Notes under the pieces: generated by a model
Database searches by the model: none
What the model was told of the DNA's origin: nothing
What the model saw: the letters and a program-made list of their open reading frames with translations, nothing else
Made by a program: the position numbers and the translations under genes
Source: Cystobasidium ongulense
Lineage: Eukaryota; Basidiomycota; Cystobasidiomycetes; Cystobasidiales; Cystobasidiaceae
Assembly: GCA_022835595.1 (NCBI GenBank)
Contig: BQUP01000011.1
Coordinates: 315,319 to 379,318 of the forward strand
Direction of reading: 5' to 3'
DNA: 64,000 nt
In this document: positions 14,259 through 26,480 of the stretch, in pieces
Position numbering within the stretch: the stretch's first letter is position 1
Layout of the letters: each line of letters opens with the position of its first letter

Positions 14259-14639
14259 ATACTGCGCCACCGTCAAGGAAATCATTATAGCGACAGCGTC
14301 GTCTCATATCGTATACAATTACACTCCAAATACAATTTCGTATCCCGAACAACCGCTAGGAGAGCTCTGGTACCATGCTTCCAAGGTCAACCTGTTCAGG
14401 GTTTCCAGACGGTGAAGCGTGTTCGACCTAGTCTATCTCTCACTGATGAGTGGGTGTGGCTCTGGTCTGGTTCATGGGTATTGTAGACTCTCGTCGGAAG
14501 GTGTCCGTTATCTTTACTAGTTCCCTTCATAATCCGGGAGAGGGCGGATTCCATCTCTTGGTCCCCTTCAGCGTTGCATTTGCTGTTGAATGATAGTTAG
14601 GCAAACGGTAGTCATCTTCTACCCAACCGAGCCGTAAAC
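14259..14639. other. Intergenic
   Basis: About 380 bases between two plus-strand genes; nothing distinctive was seen. Confidence 0.4.
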
Positions 14640-16444
14640 ATGGCAAAAGATAGCATATTAGAACAGACCGCGCTGCCGTTAGGAGAGGTTAAGGCACGGG
14701 TATTGCACCGTCGGCTCTGGTTCGTTCTGTTCCTCAGCATTTGCGCACTACAACAAGTATATTTAAGGGTGCTCCTGTCCCGCGAGAGCCGAGTACCTGT
14801 TAGTACATCCCCATTTTGTTCAGCAGTACGTCGGTGAAGCTAATCTCGTGTTGCTGGATAGGAGACTTCCGACCCCGTGGAACATCTTACGTCGCTACGC
14901 CATCCAGCCAATTATACACAGATCTACGAACATAAAGTCGGCAAGAGCGTGTCCTTCACTCTGATGCAGATTTCTTGGGAAACATCGGACGGAAGCTTAC
15001 AATTTAGCGATGTATGCCACTTTAAAAGTTTATGTGTCAAAAACTACCCCGGTAACCGCCTAGCTGGAAGACAGAAGTACTGGCTAGCACGGCCTTCAGA
15101 TGAGGCCGATCTCGCTCCGATAACTGATGTGGAAATGGTGGTGGCCGAGAAAGCCTTTCGACGCTGCTTCAATGCCCAATTCACCCCGGCGCCGAATTTC
15201 TCTCTCAGGCCATTACGTTACGACCCTAAGCAGACTAAATGGATCAGCGGGCACTCCTTCGGATCATTCAAAGCAGACTTTGGCCCCCACCCCATTTCAT
15301 GGTTCAATACGTGGAGTAGGCTGGTCAGCGTAGCCGCCAATGTACCCGACATGCTTTCTGCATTCGGCGTTTCTCGAACCAGTTTCTTCAGTCAGATTAT
15401 AGTGAGTGATTTCGTTTCTAGCTTCTAGCTTCTAGATCCGTAATACTAGCTCATACCTACCTTGGTTCCAGTTGTTTGAGCAAGGCTTCGACCTCACTGA
15501 CTGGACAAGGTCTCTGAAAGACGCATTTGTAGCTGCTGCTCGCGAATCTTTGCCAGGAGGTCTTGACTATGATGTAACACAACCCAAGTTAAGCCCGACC
15601 ATGCTAGATTATCACGACAGCCTTTCACGACAACCGACTTACTACGATCACCGAGACTTTTCTAGAAAGAGAACCGGCCAAACCGCTACCTGCTTCGAAA
15701 GTGTCTCTGTAACGGCTCTATCGGACATGGGATACTTCAGGGACCATCTCGACGCAAGTCGGCTTAAAAAATGGGTGAGTAAGAGAGTAGCTTCGCGCGA
15801 GTCAATAGGACTTGTTGTTGACGCGCTGCCATTGTTGCCAGGCTTTTGCACGTGCCGACCTCGAACCTCGCGCTGCCATCCCTTGCACCCTGGACAAGTT
15901 GAAGACTGTTCTCCTTCTGCGGAATGACCGTCCCCTGTGGAACGTTTCGGGAATGGCAGAGATTATGAAATCTGAAGGTCTGCGGGATGTCTCCTTTGCT
16001 GAAATCACAGCGGCTACCTCATACCGGGACCAACTCAAGATCTGGAACGATGCCGATATCGTGGTATCTGTTCATGGGTCGCAGCTCACAAATTCTTTCT
16101 TCATGGCGCCACACACTACTTTCATTGAGGTTTTCATGCCCTTCTACAATAACAACGATTTAGCTAAACTCGCCTCCCAGGCTCAAATCAACCACGTCAA
16201 GCTTCTGAATGACAACCTCGTATCCGAGAAGATCGTTGGAGCAGAGCGCCCTGATAAGCTTCAAGCATGGCGACATATGCACCGAACGATGCAAGAATAT
16301 CCAGACCCCGTAGAGTGTCACAAACATATCGCATGCAGAAAGGGATCTCGGCAAATAGGAGCAATTGTTGACCCATCGGCCTTCCGTAATGCTATAAAGC
16401 AAATTACCAGTGATATAGGTACGCGTCAAGAATGCTCAGGCTAA
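14640..16444 (+). CDS. GT61 (DUF563) family glycosyltransferase, type II membrane protein
   Basis: Four exons. The N-terminus is a short cytosolic tail followed by a single hydrophobic anchor (LWFVLFLSICALQQVYLRVL, residues about 26-45), as in Golgi type II glycosyltransferases. The catalytic domain shows the GT61 hallmark near 16050-16140: ADIVVSVHGSQLTNSFFM, then FIEVFMPF. GT61 includes plant xylosyl- and arabinosyltransferases and EOGT; in basidiomycete yeasts a role in xylosylated glycans is possible, but that is inference. It converges with the aminotransferase, with only 105 bases between stop codons. Confidence 0.82.
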
Positions 16445-16549
16445 TTATCCTTCGGTAAAAACATGAGTCGGCTCGAAGTAAGAGTCTCACAGGGCCCTTC
16501 GTTACAGAACAGAGTCAACTTTACCTAGTACGCGCAACAAGCATGCTCT

Positions 16550-18651
16550 CTAATCGGAAGCTTCGTTCTCTCTCCGGACCTGCTTTAATATTCCCTCAAT
16601 TCTATCCATTCCAACCTGTAGATATTCTCTTCTTAGTGTGAAAGTCAACCTAAAAAAGCCAGGAATGGTGGAGTGGTAGATAACACCTGGCGCCAGATAC
16701 ACATTACCTTGATCCAGTAAACGTGTAAACAGTTCCCATTCTTTTGCTAAATCATCTGCTAGCCTTTTCCCCTTGCTCGTTTTATGCGGTAGATAGGCGC
16801 GTAGGTCAATCCAAATAAAATGGCCTGCGACTGGGTTGGAGTGTTTGATATTTAGCTTCTCCAGCCAGTCGAGAGTGAAATGTAGTGTGTCGGATGCCCG
16901 TGATTGAGCTTTGTCGAGATAATCTGTGAGAACTTTGTCATCGCCGATTATGGAAGTCCACAGAACATCCTGACCGGTTTGGCAAGAAAAGTCAGCGACG
17001 CCCAGTCTAGGTTGGGTAAGAGATTTACCGCTGGGGAAGATATTTTCATAAGAATAGCACTGCCCTGGAAGGCTTTAATCAAAGTTTTGTTATGCTGCGA
17101 TACCAGCACACCAACGCGTAGACCATTTGAACCGAAATCCTTGGACATTCTAGCAAACACACAGGAATCAGTCGCCGAGCTTGTATGAAAGGGAGATGTC
17201 CTGCTCACCCATACACAACGTGAACTCGAGCTGGATCACACTGTGCTTCTTCCAGTACGTCAATGGAAAGTAAAGACTGGAAGGCGGGTGAGGTGGTATT
17301 TGCTGAAGAGAAGTTAATCAAGTCAGACCTTTTACAATGTAAGAAGTAGCATGTCAGACAATGGACACACTCCTGTTCTTATACCTCGACAATGCATAAA
17401 TCTCGTCGGAGATACTATCAGGAAGCAAGCATGACATTAGCACTCTCGGCCTAGCTGTGCCTTGTCAGAAGTGTTTGAGACCTACAGATGCAAATTATGT
17501 CTCTGACAGAATCGGCAGTATTCGAGTATAGTTTCTTTCGGATAGATGAAACCTGTATAGAACATTCTTCCCTGATCAGCATGCGATATATAGATGTCTT
17601 TCAATCTGAAAACGCACCCAATGGATTATTTGGATTGCATAATATAACGGCTCGGGGTGTATTCTTCCCAGTTTTCCGCAATTCCAAAAGTTTGGCCTCG
17701 AAAAAGTCCAGTGTTTTGGGACTTGCTGGGTCTACGTCTGCAGGTATTTCGACTCCGACCATTGAAGCTCTACAACGTGCCGAAACGTCCCCATCGAAGC
17801 CATCTTCGTCCATGCAACTCATGTCAATCTGACGCAAGAGCTGGAGGGGGTAAGATTAGACGCACTATAGTATGGTCTCGCAATGAGAATGCTTTCGCCT
17901 TCATCACATAGCTTGTCTGTGAGTTGATCCAGAACAGCGGAAACTCCTGTTCCGCATATCATATGTTCGCCTTTGACCGGCTTGATGGCATGGAAGTATT
18001 GTTCGAATAGCTTGCCTAGTACATTGTACAGGCGCCGGCTCCCAGCTAGTGCATCGCCATAGGTTAAGTCTGTAAATTTAAGGCTGAGGTTCTTGCTGTA
18101 GTGCTCGAGCAGCCAATCTGCCATCAGAGACTTGATAACGGTCAGTAGGCACGTGATCGTAATGAGAAAGGCTTTAAGCATGATTCAAAGCGTTGGAAGA
18201 TTAGAAGAGAGAGGGATGTGAAAGGGTGAAAGACTAGCGTGTAGATGGCTCTCACACCGCACGCACTTACATTTTCTGCAACTCCAGCGTTTAGTAGGCC
18301 ATTTGGGCTTTCAGGCGAGTACTAGACACAGGAAGGTAGAAAACAATCAGACGGGTCAGCATGCATCAGTAATTCCGATTGATGAACAGCAAGCAGCTGA
18401 TAAACTCCATAATCATGTCAGCTCACCTGGTTTCCAAGTACTTTGGCCAGAATGCCCTCGGTCAACGGGTCTGCCTTCTTCAAGGCCTCCTGCGCCCGCC
18501 TGGAAAGCTTCGGCGCGATATCATCGATATGTGCATCTTCCCCTGCTTCTGTTGTGGGATGCCTGATGGCGATCATGTCCGCATCATGTCCTGTCATTAT
18601 TCTCCCTTCAATTGCTGTTGACCGAATGCAGGCAGGCGAGTCGTTTGTCAT
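16550..18651 (-). CDS. PLP-dependent aminotransferase, ACC-synthase-like (fold type I)
   Basis: Class I/II aminotransferase of the 1-aminocyclopropane-1-carboxylate-synthase-like group. Spliced pieces in order: an N-terminal segment ending LAKVLGNQ, YSPESPNGLLNAGVAEN, then DWLLEHYSKNLSLKFTDLTY, the cofactor-loop region CGTGVSAVLDQ, ARPYY, AVILCNPNNPLG, YPKETILEYCRFCQRH, SDEIYALSRYK, and the Schiff-base lysine motif SKDFGSNGLRVGVL near 17140. It ends in RRENEASD. The start is the ATG complementary to 18649-18651; an additional upstream exon cannot be excluded. In fungi such proteins are more often alkyl-cysteine lyases or aminotransferases than true ethylene-pathway enzymes, so the reaction is left open. 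Confidence 0.82.
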
Positions 18652-19253
18652 CACCAAGGAGATCCGTGATCGCTTCGACTGGTGCCCGCAGCTTCGAGTT
18701 CAAATTCGGTTGTCTACGCTCTAACCAGCGAGAAGGCTGCTATTCGGTAGACATGTAGACAGAGCCTATGGACACACGCTCCGCCATCTCGAGCACACAA
18801 GCACGTAGAGCCCCCTGCCATGTTGTAGTGATCCACGAAGAAACGGAGCGTAAAGAAAGCATCAAATCTCGTGACTGAGGTCTGCGACACTTCGCCAAAT
18901 CCGTCTACAAGAGGCAAGATGCACCTGCCTATGTTCAGTTAGCAAGGTACAACTGTGAATCGATCCTAATATAACGCACGTTACGCCTTAGCCAGCTGGC
19001 ACTCGCTAAGCGGTCCGATATCTGGAAGTAGTCGCACTGGTAGTCACGAAGGCTCGGTAGTGTGGACGGTTCTAAGTCTGGAATTCACTACCATAGAAGA
19101 CTGACATCGCTAACGTAGCACACAAGTCGTCGCCTACTCCTGTATTTCAGAAATTCACTACAACATTCGAGATTACAAATGGCTACAGATTGGTATTAGC
19201 GACCGATGCGAGTCCAAAGGACCAATGTACATCTCCCATGTACCGAACATCTA
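18652..19253. other. Unassigned stretch, possible minus-strand exons
   Basis: No gene could be supported. A minus-strand frame at 18717-18914 (including FDAFFTLRFFVDHYN) might be an exon of the neighbouring hypothetical gene, but no splice path could be confirmed. The promoter of the aminotransferase must be at the left end. Confidence 0.3.
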
Positions 19254-19739
19254 TCAATATTGGTGCCAATGCGCCGAACTACTGCTCGGTATCAAGAGTC
19301 TTGACTGCTGCGGCTGGCGAGGTGCTACCACCCATCTCCCCCCCCCCTGATGTGAGAACCTAACGTACTTTCCACCCGACGGAACATGCAATACCTTAGC
19401 ACGAAAGCATCCTGCCTCAGTGCATTCTGTGTCTAACATCGCTTTGAACTTTGTTACGTTCCGGGCTGGCAGCCTCAGCGTAGCCTCCACGCTTCGCTTC
19501 CACAAACGATCTTCATTGTCCCGGATCACCAGCTCAGGCGCAATGGGGAAGAAGCGAAGACGGAATCCCATCCTAAAGCCAGTTTCAAACCTGTAGATTG
19601 AACGCACTGTGCTGAGGGCTGTGGTAGCATCGTTTCTGCTAAATGTCCAGCCCTGATATTCCGTGCGCCCCGGTACGGGATTGTCGATGTTCCCCAATAT
19701 TTCCCCCCATGGAATTTGGGAGTCCTCCATGTACGGCAT
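19254..19739 (-). CDS. Hypothetical protein, uncertain gene
   Basis: An open frame of 161 codons beginning MPYMEDSQIPWGEILG. It is not recognised. Its composition (charged and aromatic, for example MGFRLRFFPIAPELVIRDN and LPARNVTKFKAMLDTECTE) looks protein-like for about the first 125 residues. A run of ten C on the plus strand (about 19338-19347) then interrupts it. A donor-like gtacgt just before the C run suggests that the real gene splices there, so the last about 35 residues are doubtful. Upstream exons are possible up to about 19840. Confidence 0.35.
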   Translation of the reverse strand: MPYMEDSQIPWGEILGNIDNPVPGRTEYQGWTFSRNDATTALSTVRSIYRFETGFRMGFRLRFFPIAPELVIRDNEDRLWKRSVEATLRLPARNVTKFKAMLDTECTEAGCFRAKVLHVPSGGKYVRFSHQGGGRWVVAPRQPQQSRLLIPSSSSAHWHQY

Positions 19740-20206
19740 ATAGGGCTGAAGTACAAGGGTAGAGTGTCTGTTTGGAAGATGGAAGAACGTTGCAGAGTTG
19801 AAAACCCGGTCTGAGCGGAGCCAAGCAGCAATGGATCACATTATGAGTTCAAACGGGGAGACCACTACTGCACCGCTTTACCATGCAGTGCAGATGGTCG
19901 CAAATACGCAAGCCTTGTACAGCCAAGAAACTTCAGCGTAGAACCTACCTGGCCTATGCGCGCGCCCAAGCGAGATGCTTGCGTCGTACGTGCGGTTGTG
20001 CTATTTCGTTGAGGCAGTGCAAGCGCAAAATTTCCTCAGCATGGAGCAGGGTCTGCTCTTATCCAGCTCTTTGCTTGTATGGGTGATTTGTTCCAGCTCT
20101 AGCTATAGAGGAGGTGACGAGCTCGATCATGCAGCACGCTGCACGCATCCATTCAAGCAATATATCGCTTTGCACACTGCTCTTATTCCGACTTCCACTC
20201 GATAAG

Positions 20207-20779
20207 ATGTCTAATACTGCCTTGGCTGGAAATGCGGACGGCATAGACGACTTGAACAAGCTTGAGGCTGCGTGAGTCCGCCACCTGACTTTGGCTTTGC
20301 ATTGCAGGCAGCTGGCACCACTGACCGCTACTGTATATCCTTTCAATCCTCACAGCTTCTACACATCTGGCTACGAAGCTGGATTCGAGCATGGTCGAGC
20401 CCACGGTGTCTTTGAAGGTCGCGCTCTGGGCCAGGAGAAAGGCTTTGAGACTTTCGAAGAGCTGTACTATTATGCCGGTCAGGCTCGATTCTGGCAGGCA
20501 GTCGCACAAGAGGACATCAAGAAACGAAAGTGAGCTCATGTTTTCACACGACTGCTTATTTTCTGCATGCTGAGCTCTTCATTGCCTTCCAGAGCTCTAC
20601 CACACATATTGGCCATCCTCACCATGATCGACAATTTCCCGACACAGAACAGTTCAGCTGATCCTGGACCCGACAACGATACCGAGGTCCTCATACAGTC
20701 AATACGCTCAAAGTACAGGGTGATGTGCGCAAGTCTAGCTATCCGACCTCGGTTACAAAAGGCAGACATGTCGCTGTGA
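20207..20779 (+). CDS. LTO1: LTO1 homologue (Yae1-domain protein)
   Basis: Three exons: 20207 to about 20271, about 20357-20529, about 20592-20779; about 140 residues. The second exon holds the Yae1/Lto1 deca-GX3 repeat (GYEAGFEHGRAHGVFEGRAL), followed by GQEKGFETFEELYYYAGQA, which is diagnostic. In yeast the Yae1-Lto1 pair adapts the ABC protein Rli1/ABCE1 to the cytosolic iron-sulfur assembly machinery, supporting ribosome recycling and biogenesis. The C-terminus here is KADMSL rather than the Trp-ended tail known for yeast Lto1 (see findings). The stop lies 13 bases from the stop of the convergent APC10 gene. Confidence 0.85.
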
Positions 20780-20792
20780 ACAAATTCCTAGA

Positions 20793-21758
20793 CTATCTGA
20801 TAGTCTGGTGCATCCTCATTATCTCGGTTTTCCACTCGCCGATACCTGCAGCAGACAAGTCCTCTTCGTCCAAGATGGGTTTCCGCCTGTTCACATCAAG
20901 TGTCGGTTGTGGAATGGAGCGACAGAGAAGGGGCTTCTTCCAACTTACCTTTTAGGACCGAATATCCGGACATGCCTCACGTGAGTGTCTTTACCATTGA
21001 GGTGGTTACCCAAGATAGCAAGCTGAAGTATATTGGCTTTGATAGCATGACTGGTGTCGAAACAAGGTACGGGTAAGTTGACTGCCTGCTCGGTATTTCC
21101 AGCGAACACCATGGCTTACGCTTCAGGATCTGTGTAGTCTAGGTCATCGGTATTACCGTCTCCTGACTCTGCTAGACTTCCAAGTGGGAAATGTACCCAT
21201 CCGCGTGGATTGTCCAGCTCGACGTATTTGACCTTTCGATGAACGGTCAGGTCAGTCAATAGGAAGGGCGAAAAGATGGGCATCATTACCTCCTGTAGAT
21301 CACCGTGAAAAGTGCCTGCTCGAATAGAGATCTTTTGAGGCGTGTAGGAGTCATCTAGGCCAATATCAACGAATATTGACAATTGCTGGCAGACTCAACG
21401 TTAGTAGCTGGACTGGATACTCCGAATTGTATCCTTACAGCTATAGCCATACGACGGGGAAATGTAATGTTGATATGATGCGGTTGAGGTCCTTCGCTTC
21501 TACATCTACTGTTCAGCACTTCACATTGTATAGCCGAGTGATTCATGAACCTACTGCCAGAAAGTAGTTGTTGACGGGTCTGTTAGTTGCTCCACCTCGA
21601 AACCGGGCTTTGACGAAGAGACGCTCCACGAGGCATAGAGACCGATGTCACGGTCTATAGAAGGACCAAGTTGTCTATCAGTATTTCCTTGACACGCGTA
21701 AGCATGTTCATAGCGCACCCATAGCATTGGTAGAATCGGCCTGAACGATGTCCGCCAT
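20793..21758 (-). CDS. DOC1: Anaphase-promoting complex subunit 10 (DOC domain)
   Basis: APC10/Doc1 is the substrate co-receptor of the APC/C. Spliced reading from ATG 21758: MADIVQADSTNAMG, then a block with SWSVSSSKPGFEVEQLTD and TTTFWQ, SEGPQPHHINITFPRRMAIA, LSIFVDIGLDDSYTPQKISI, KYVELDNPRGWVHFPLG, ILQLAILGNHLNGKDTHVRH and IFGPK. These are the DOC-domain landmarks in order. An intron of about 60 bases near 20888-20947 leads to a last exon ending MRMHQTIR. The Ile-Arg tail is the known docking tail for the TPR subunit Cdc27/APC3, which supports this exon over an earlier in-frame stop at 20945. One junction (after GSLAESGD) is less certain. Confidence 0.85.
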
Positions 21759-22123
21759 GTTGTTCAACTGCAGCCTACGCCGAGCCGATAATGAAAGATA
21801 GATGCGTGGACTGCCTTAGGGAAGCCAGCGAAGAGAGTGAACAAGTCTGCTGCTCATGACTGCGTGTAGTTGTGCGTATGCTGTGTTGGCTTTCAGTTGT
21901 AGATTGATCAAGAAGGTTGGCTCTCTCAAGGCTAAACGGCAGCACGCTTGCTTGCGTCTCTTCACCACACGCACTTTCATCAAACAATCTACAGCAAGCG
22001 AGACGTAGGCGGTGAAGAGACGAAGACAGGAACACACGCAGTAGCTGTACATTAGCTGCTCCTGCCGTTCGCTCGCTGAGCTTCTGCCTTGAAAGGCTCG
22101 CAGGCAAATCTTCGAAGGCCACC
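21759..22123. promoter_or_regulatory. Divergent promoter APC10 / RSE1
   Basis: 365 bases between two divergent ATGs. No specific element was recognised. Confidence 0.45.
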
Positions 22124-25100
22124 ATGCATCTCTACAATCTCACCCTGCTGCCAGCTTCGAGCATCACTCAAGCGGTAGTAGGAAACTTCTCGGGAACACG
22201 ACAGCAGGAGATATGTGTCGTCAGAGGGAGCTCACGGCTCGAGCTGCTTCGCCTGGACAAAGACACTGGCAAGATGGGAAGCGTCATGGCGGCAGAGGTT
22301 TTTGGTACAATACGGTCAATTCAGCCGTTTAGACTTACTGGAGGTACCAAGGGTAAGCACACTCGTTCTATAGACCAAATTTCCTTCCAATTAGAGCACT
22401 GCTGATGCTGGCTGGCTCTCTGCTACCACTACATGCAGATTTCCTGATCGTTGGCAGCGACTCCGGCAGGATTGTAGTCCTAGAGCTCGACCTCAAGACG
22501 AATCAATGGAAGAAATTGCACGAAGAGACTTACGGCAAATCCGGAAGCAGACGTATCGTACCTGGTCAGCATCTTGCAGTGGATCCTAAGGGTCGAAGTG
22601 CTATGATCGGTGCCCTCGAGAAGAGCAAATTGCAAGCGTCACCTACCGAACATTACTAGCTATGTGGCCCTGCTGACTGTCTTTCTATCAATCCACAGTG
22701 TGTATATTCTCAATCGAGACGCTGCAGCAAACCTCACGATATCGTCACCTTTGGAAGCACATAAAGCGCATTCAATCATTCACTCGATAGTCGGAGTCGA
22801 CGTTGGCTTTGAGAACCCTCTGTTCGCCGCTTTAGAGGTAGACTACTCCGAAGCAGATCAAGATCCAACAGGAGAAGCGTTCGACAATGCAGACAAAATG
22901 CTTACATATTACGAGCTTGACCTTGGTCTGAATCACGTCGTTCGAAAATGGTCTGAACCGACCGACCCACGCGCGAATATGCTCATTCCAGTACCCGGTG
23001 GTCAGTCTGCCAACTCGGAGCATTTCGATGGACCATCCGGCGTGATTGTCTGCACAGAAGATCACATCATATACAAGCACCAGGGCGTCCCTGAACATCG
23101 CGTACCTATCCCACGAAGGGAGAACCCATTTGCAGACCCAGAACGCAGAATAATCATTACTTCCTTCGCTGTGCACAAGATGAGAGGAGACTTCTTCTTC
23201 TTGCTGCAAAACGAAGATGGCGATGTATTCAAGGTGACTATGGAAAGAGATGAGAACGAGCTCATTGCCTTAAAGATCAAATATTTCGACACTGTGCCAA
23301 CCGCCGTCTCGATGTGCATCCTTAAAAGCGGTTACTTGTTCATTGCTAGCGAGTTCGGCAATCAGTAAGTCTGATTATAAGCCCTCCAAAGATAATCAGT
23401 ACTAACCCATTTCATTGCAGCCAAGTATATCAATTCGAATCTCTAGGAGAAGACGGGGATGAAGTATCTTCGACAGACTACCCAGACAACGGTATGGTCG
23501 AGGGTGACCTTCCAATGCCAACATTCACACCACGATCTCTGCAAAACATTGTCTTGGTCGACGAGCTAGACTCGCTGTCCCCTATCACAGACGCTCGTGT
23601 CCTCAACATACTCGGTGCAGATACCCCTCAAATATACACTGCATGTGGAAGAGGGGCTCGTTCTTCATTGAGGACTCTACGCCACGGCCTCGAAGTAGCA
23701 GAGATTGCTCAACAAGAACTCTCTTTCCGACCCACCGGTATCTGGAGTACAAAAGCAAAGCACGAAGATGTCTTCGATGCATATGTCGTCCTTTCAGCAC
23801 CTAATGCTACTTTGACTTTCGCTGTCGGCGAGAGCATTGAGACAGTCGATAATACCGGTATTAGAGCAGATGTCAGAACACTAGGTATTCAGCTCCTAGC
23901 AGACAATACGCTTGTTCAGATCCACCCTAGAGGTTTGGAATTAATCCACCCAGATGGAAGAAAGACACCTACACCAGTTAAGCGAGGCACCCAGGCTGTG
24001 GCTGTTGCGAGTAACGCCAGACAGATCGTCGTGGCGTTGTCAACAGGAGAATTGGCCTACTACCTCTTGCAGGAAGGCCAGCTTACCGAGTTCTCGGAGA
24101 CCAAGGACATGGGTGTTGGCATTACAAGCATCACTATGGCGGACCTCCCAGAGGGTCGCTTGATCACTCCATACCTCGTAAGTGCTGGTGCATTTGACAA
24201 CCTTGCTCTTGCTTGTAGCTGAATGTTCTGTTACAGGCTGTCGGATGTGAGGACTCGACAGTCCGCATTCTATCACTCGATTTCGAAAACACGATGGAAA
24301 CTCTCTCAATTCAAGCTTTGACCGCTCCTCCTACCTCTTTGTGCATGGTTCAGATGCTAGATACCTCAATAGACAAAGTACACCCCACTACCTTCGTCAA
24401 CATCGGTCTTCAGACTGGTGTCTTACTTCGAACCGTCCTCGACGCGGCAAATGGCGAGCTGACAGATACGAGGACGCGATTTTTGGGCTCGAGGCACATT
24501 AGCCTGACTCGCATGCTTGTCGGCGGGGAAACAAGCGTACTTGCAATGTCATCCCGCAGTTGGCTCAACTATCCAATGCAAGGGCATCTACAATTCGCTC
24601 CCCTCCTCTTCGATGCTCTAGACTATTCGAGTGGCTTTAACGCAGAGCTCTGCCCGGATGGTATCATCGCTATTACCGAAAATGTCCTTCGGTAAGTCCA
24701 CAGTTCCGGTGTAAATGGTCAAGTCACGTACTCATTCCCATCTGCTCCTTATTATTCACAGAATCTTCACACTTCCCAAGCTCGACGTCAAGGTCCAGCA
24801 GACATCTATTCCCCTTTCCTATACTCCCCGTAAAATCGCTACTCACCCTTCCAACAAATTCTTCTACACCGCCGAAGCAGACCATCGCATATTATCGCGT
24901 AGTGCTCAGCAGGAAAAGTTGTCAGCGATGAAGGCAGACAAAGTCAACCAGGAAATATTGCAGCTACCCACAGAACAGTTCGGCTACCCTCGCGCAGACG
25001 CCGGAAACTGGGCAAGCTGCATTGGTGTCTATGATACGACAGTAGCACCCGAGGTACGTCTTTGCGATGTTTTGTTGGTTCTCCGTGTTTCGCTGACCTC

Positions 25101-26267
25101 TCATTACAATTCAGGCCTCTCTTGTAGCAAAGGTCGAGCTCGAAGACAACGAAGCCGCTTTCTCGATTACTGTCGTTCCTTTCGCGTCCCAAAATAATCA
25201 GGCATATCTTATAGTCGGCACAGCAAAAGAGACATACCTAGCACCCCGCGCTTGCCGACAAGCCTTCCTTCACACCTACCAGATCAGCGAAGATGGTCGA
25301 CAACTCACTTTGCTTCACCGTACCGAAGTGGATGACGTACCAACGGCCTTGACTGCTTTCCAAGGGCGCTTGCTAGCTGGTGTAGGCAAATGCCTGCGGC
25401 TATACGACTTCGGTCGAAAGAAGCTACTTCGAAAGAGCGAGAATAAGGTGAGTTGTGGTCTTTGCTCTATGAATACTTACCGAACTAACATGGCTGTCCG
25501 TATCAGAATATCCAAAACGCCATCACTTCTCTCAACGTTCTTGGAAGTCGCATCATCATCGGTGACCAGCAAGATTCGTGCCAATTTGCAGTCTATAAAG
25601 CACCTGAAAATCGCTTGATCGTCTTCGCTGATGATACGCAACAACGTTGGACTACCGCATCTTGCATGCTGGACTATGAGACTGTAGCAGGTGGTGACAA
25701 GTTCGGTAATGCGTATGTGCTGCGGTTGCCTGAAGGTGTCTCCGATACGGTGGATGCCGATCCTACAGGCATCAGCTTGGTACACGACAAACCTCGATAC
25801 AATGGCGCCTCTCACAAGGTGGAAGTGCATGCACATTTCAATGTGAGTTTGAGAATTGACATAGCGCTCCCACAACTATTGACAATAATGTTTTACAGGT
25901 CGGCGACATCATCACTTCGATACACAAAACGCCTCTCGTGCCGGGTGGACGTGAAGTCATTGTCTATACAGGCTTGATGGGCACCTTAGGTATGCTAGTT
26001 CCGCTGCAATCGAGGGAAGATGTCGATTTCTTCCAGACATTGGAGATGCATATGCGAGGAGAGTCAGCTTCACTCGTAGGACGTGATCATTTGGCATACC
26101 GGGGCTACTACGTCCCACAAAAAGCTGTCATCGACGGCGATCTCTGTGAATCATACGCAAGTCTTCCACAGCAAAAGCAAGCGAACGTTGCAGAAGAACT
26201 TGGCCGATCTATTGGAGAGGTCATGAAGAAGATTGACTCCATCCGCATCGCTAGCTCGGGCTGGTAG
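22124..26267 (+). CDS. RSE1: Splicing factor 3B subunit 3 (SF3b130 / Rse1)
   Basis: WD40-type triple beta-propeller protein of the U2 snRNP SF3b complex, related to DDB1. It begins [20 protein letters not shown] and ends RIASSGW; about nine exons and roughly 1,220 residues, normal for the family. Recognisable blocks are [50 protein letters not shown]-like text near 24815 ([19 protein letters not shown]), the C-terminal [13 protein letters not shown] near 25615 and HYNVGDI-like text at the last junctions ([17 protein letters not shown]). Introns are 50-90 bases with GT donors. No truncation was seen. Confidence 0.93.
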
Positions 26268-26480
26268 ATATGGTTCAAGTTAAGACTGGCTGGAGTGGAG
26301 CTTGTGGTCGTGTCGTGCTAATGAAAATGTAATAAGCCTGCGCAAGTGTTGTAGACGTAGCCAAGAAAGGTGCAAAGCGAAAAAGTTTATTAGATGTCAA
26401 CACGACTAGTTGCCTTGGCTTCATTTCGCCCCTCGTAAGGTATTCCTACTATTACATATTATTACCGCCAACGAGCTGTT

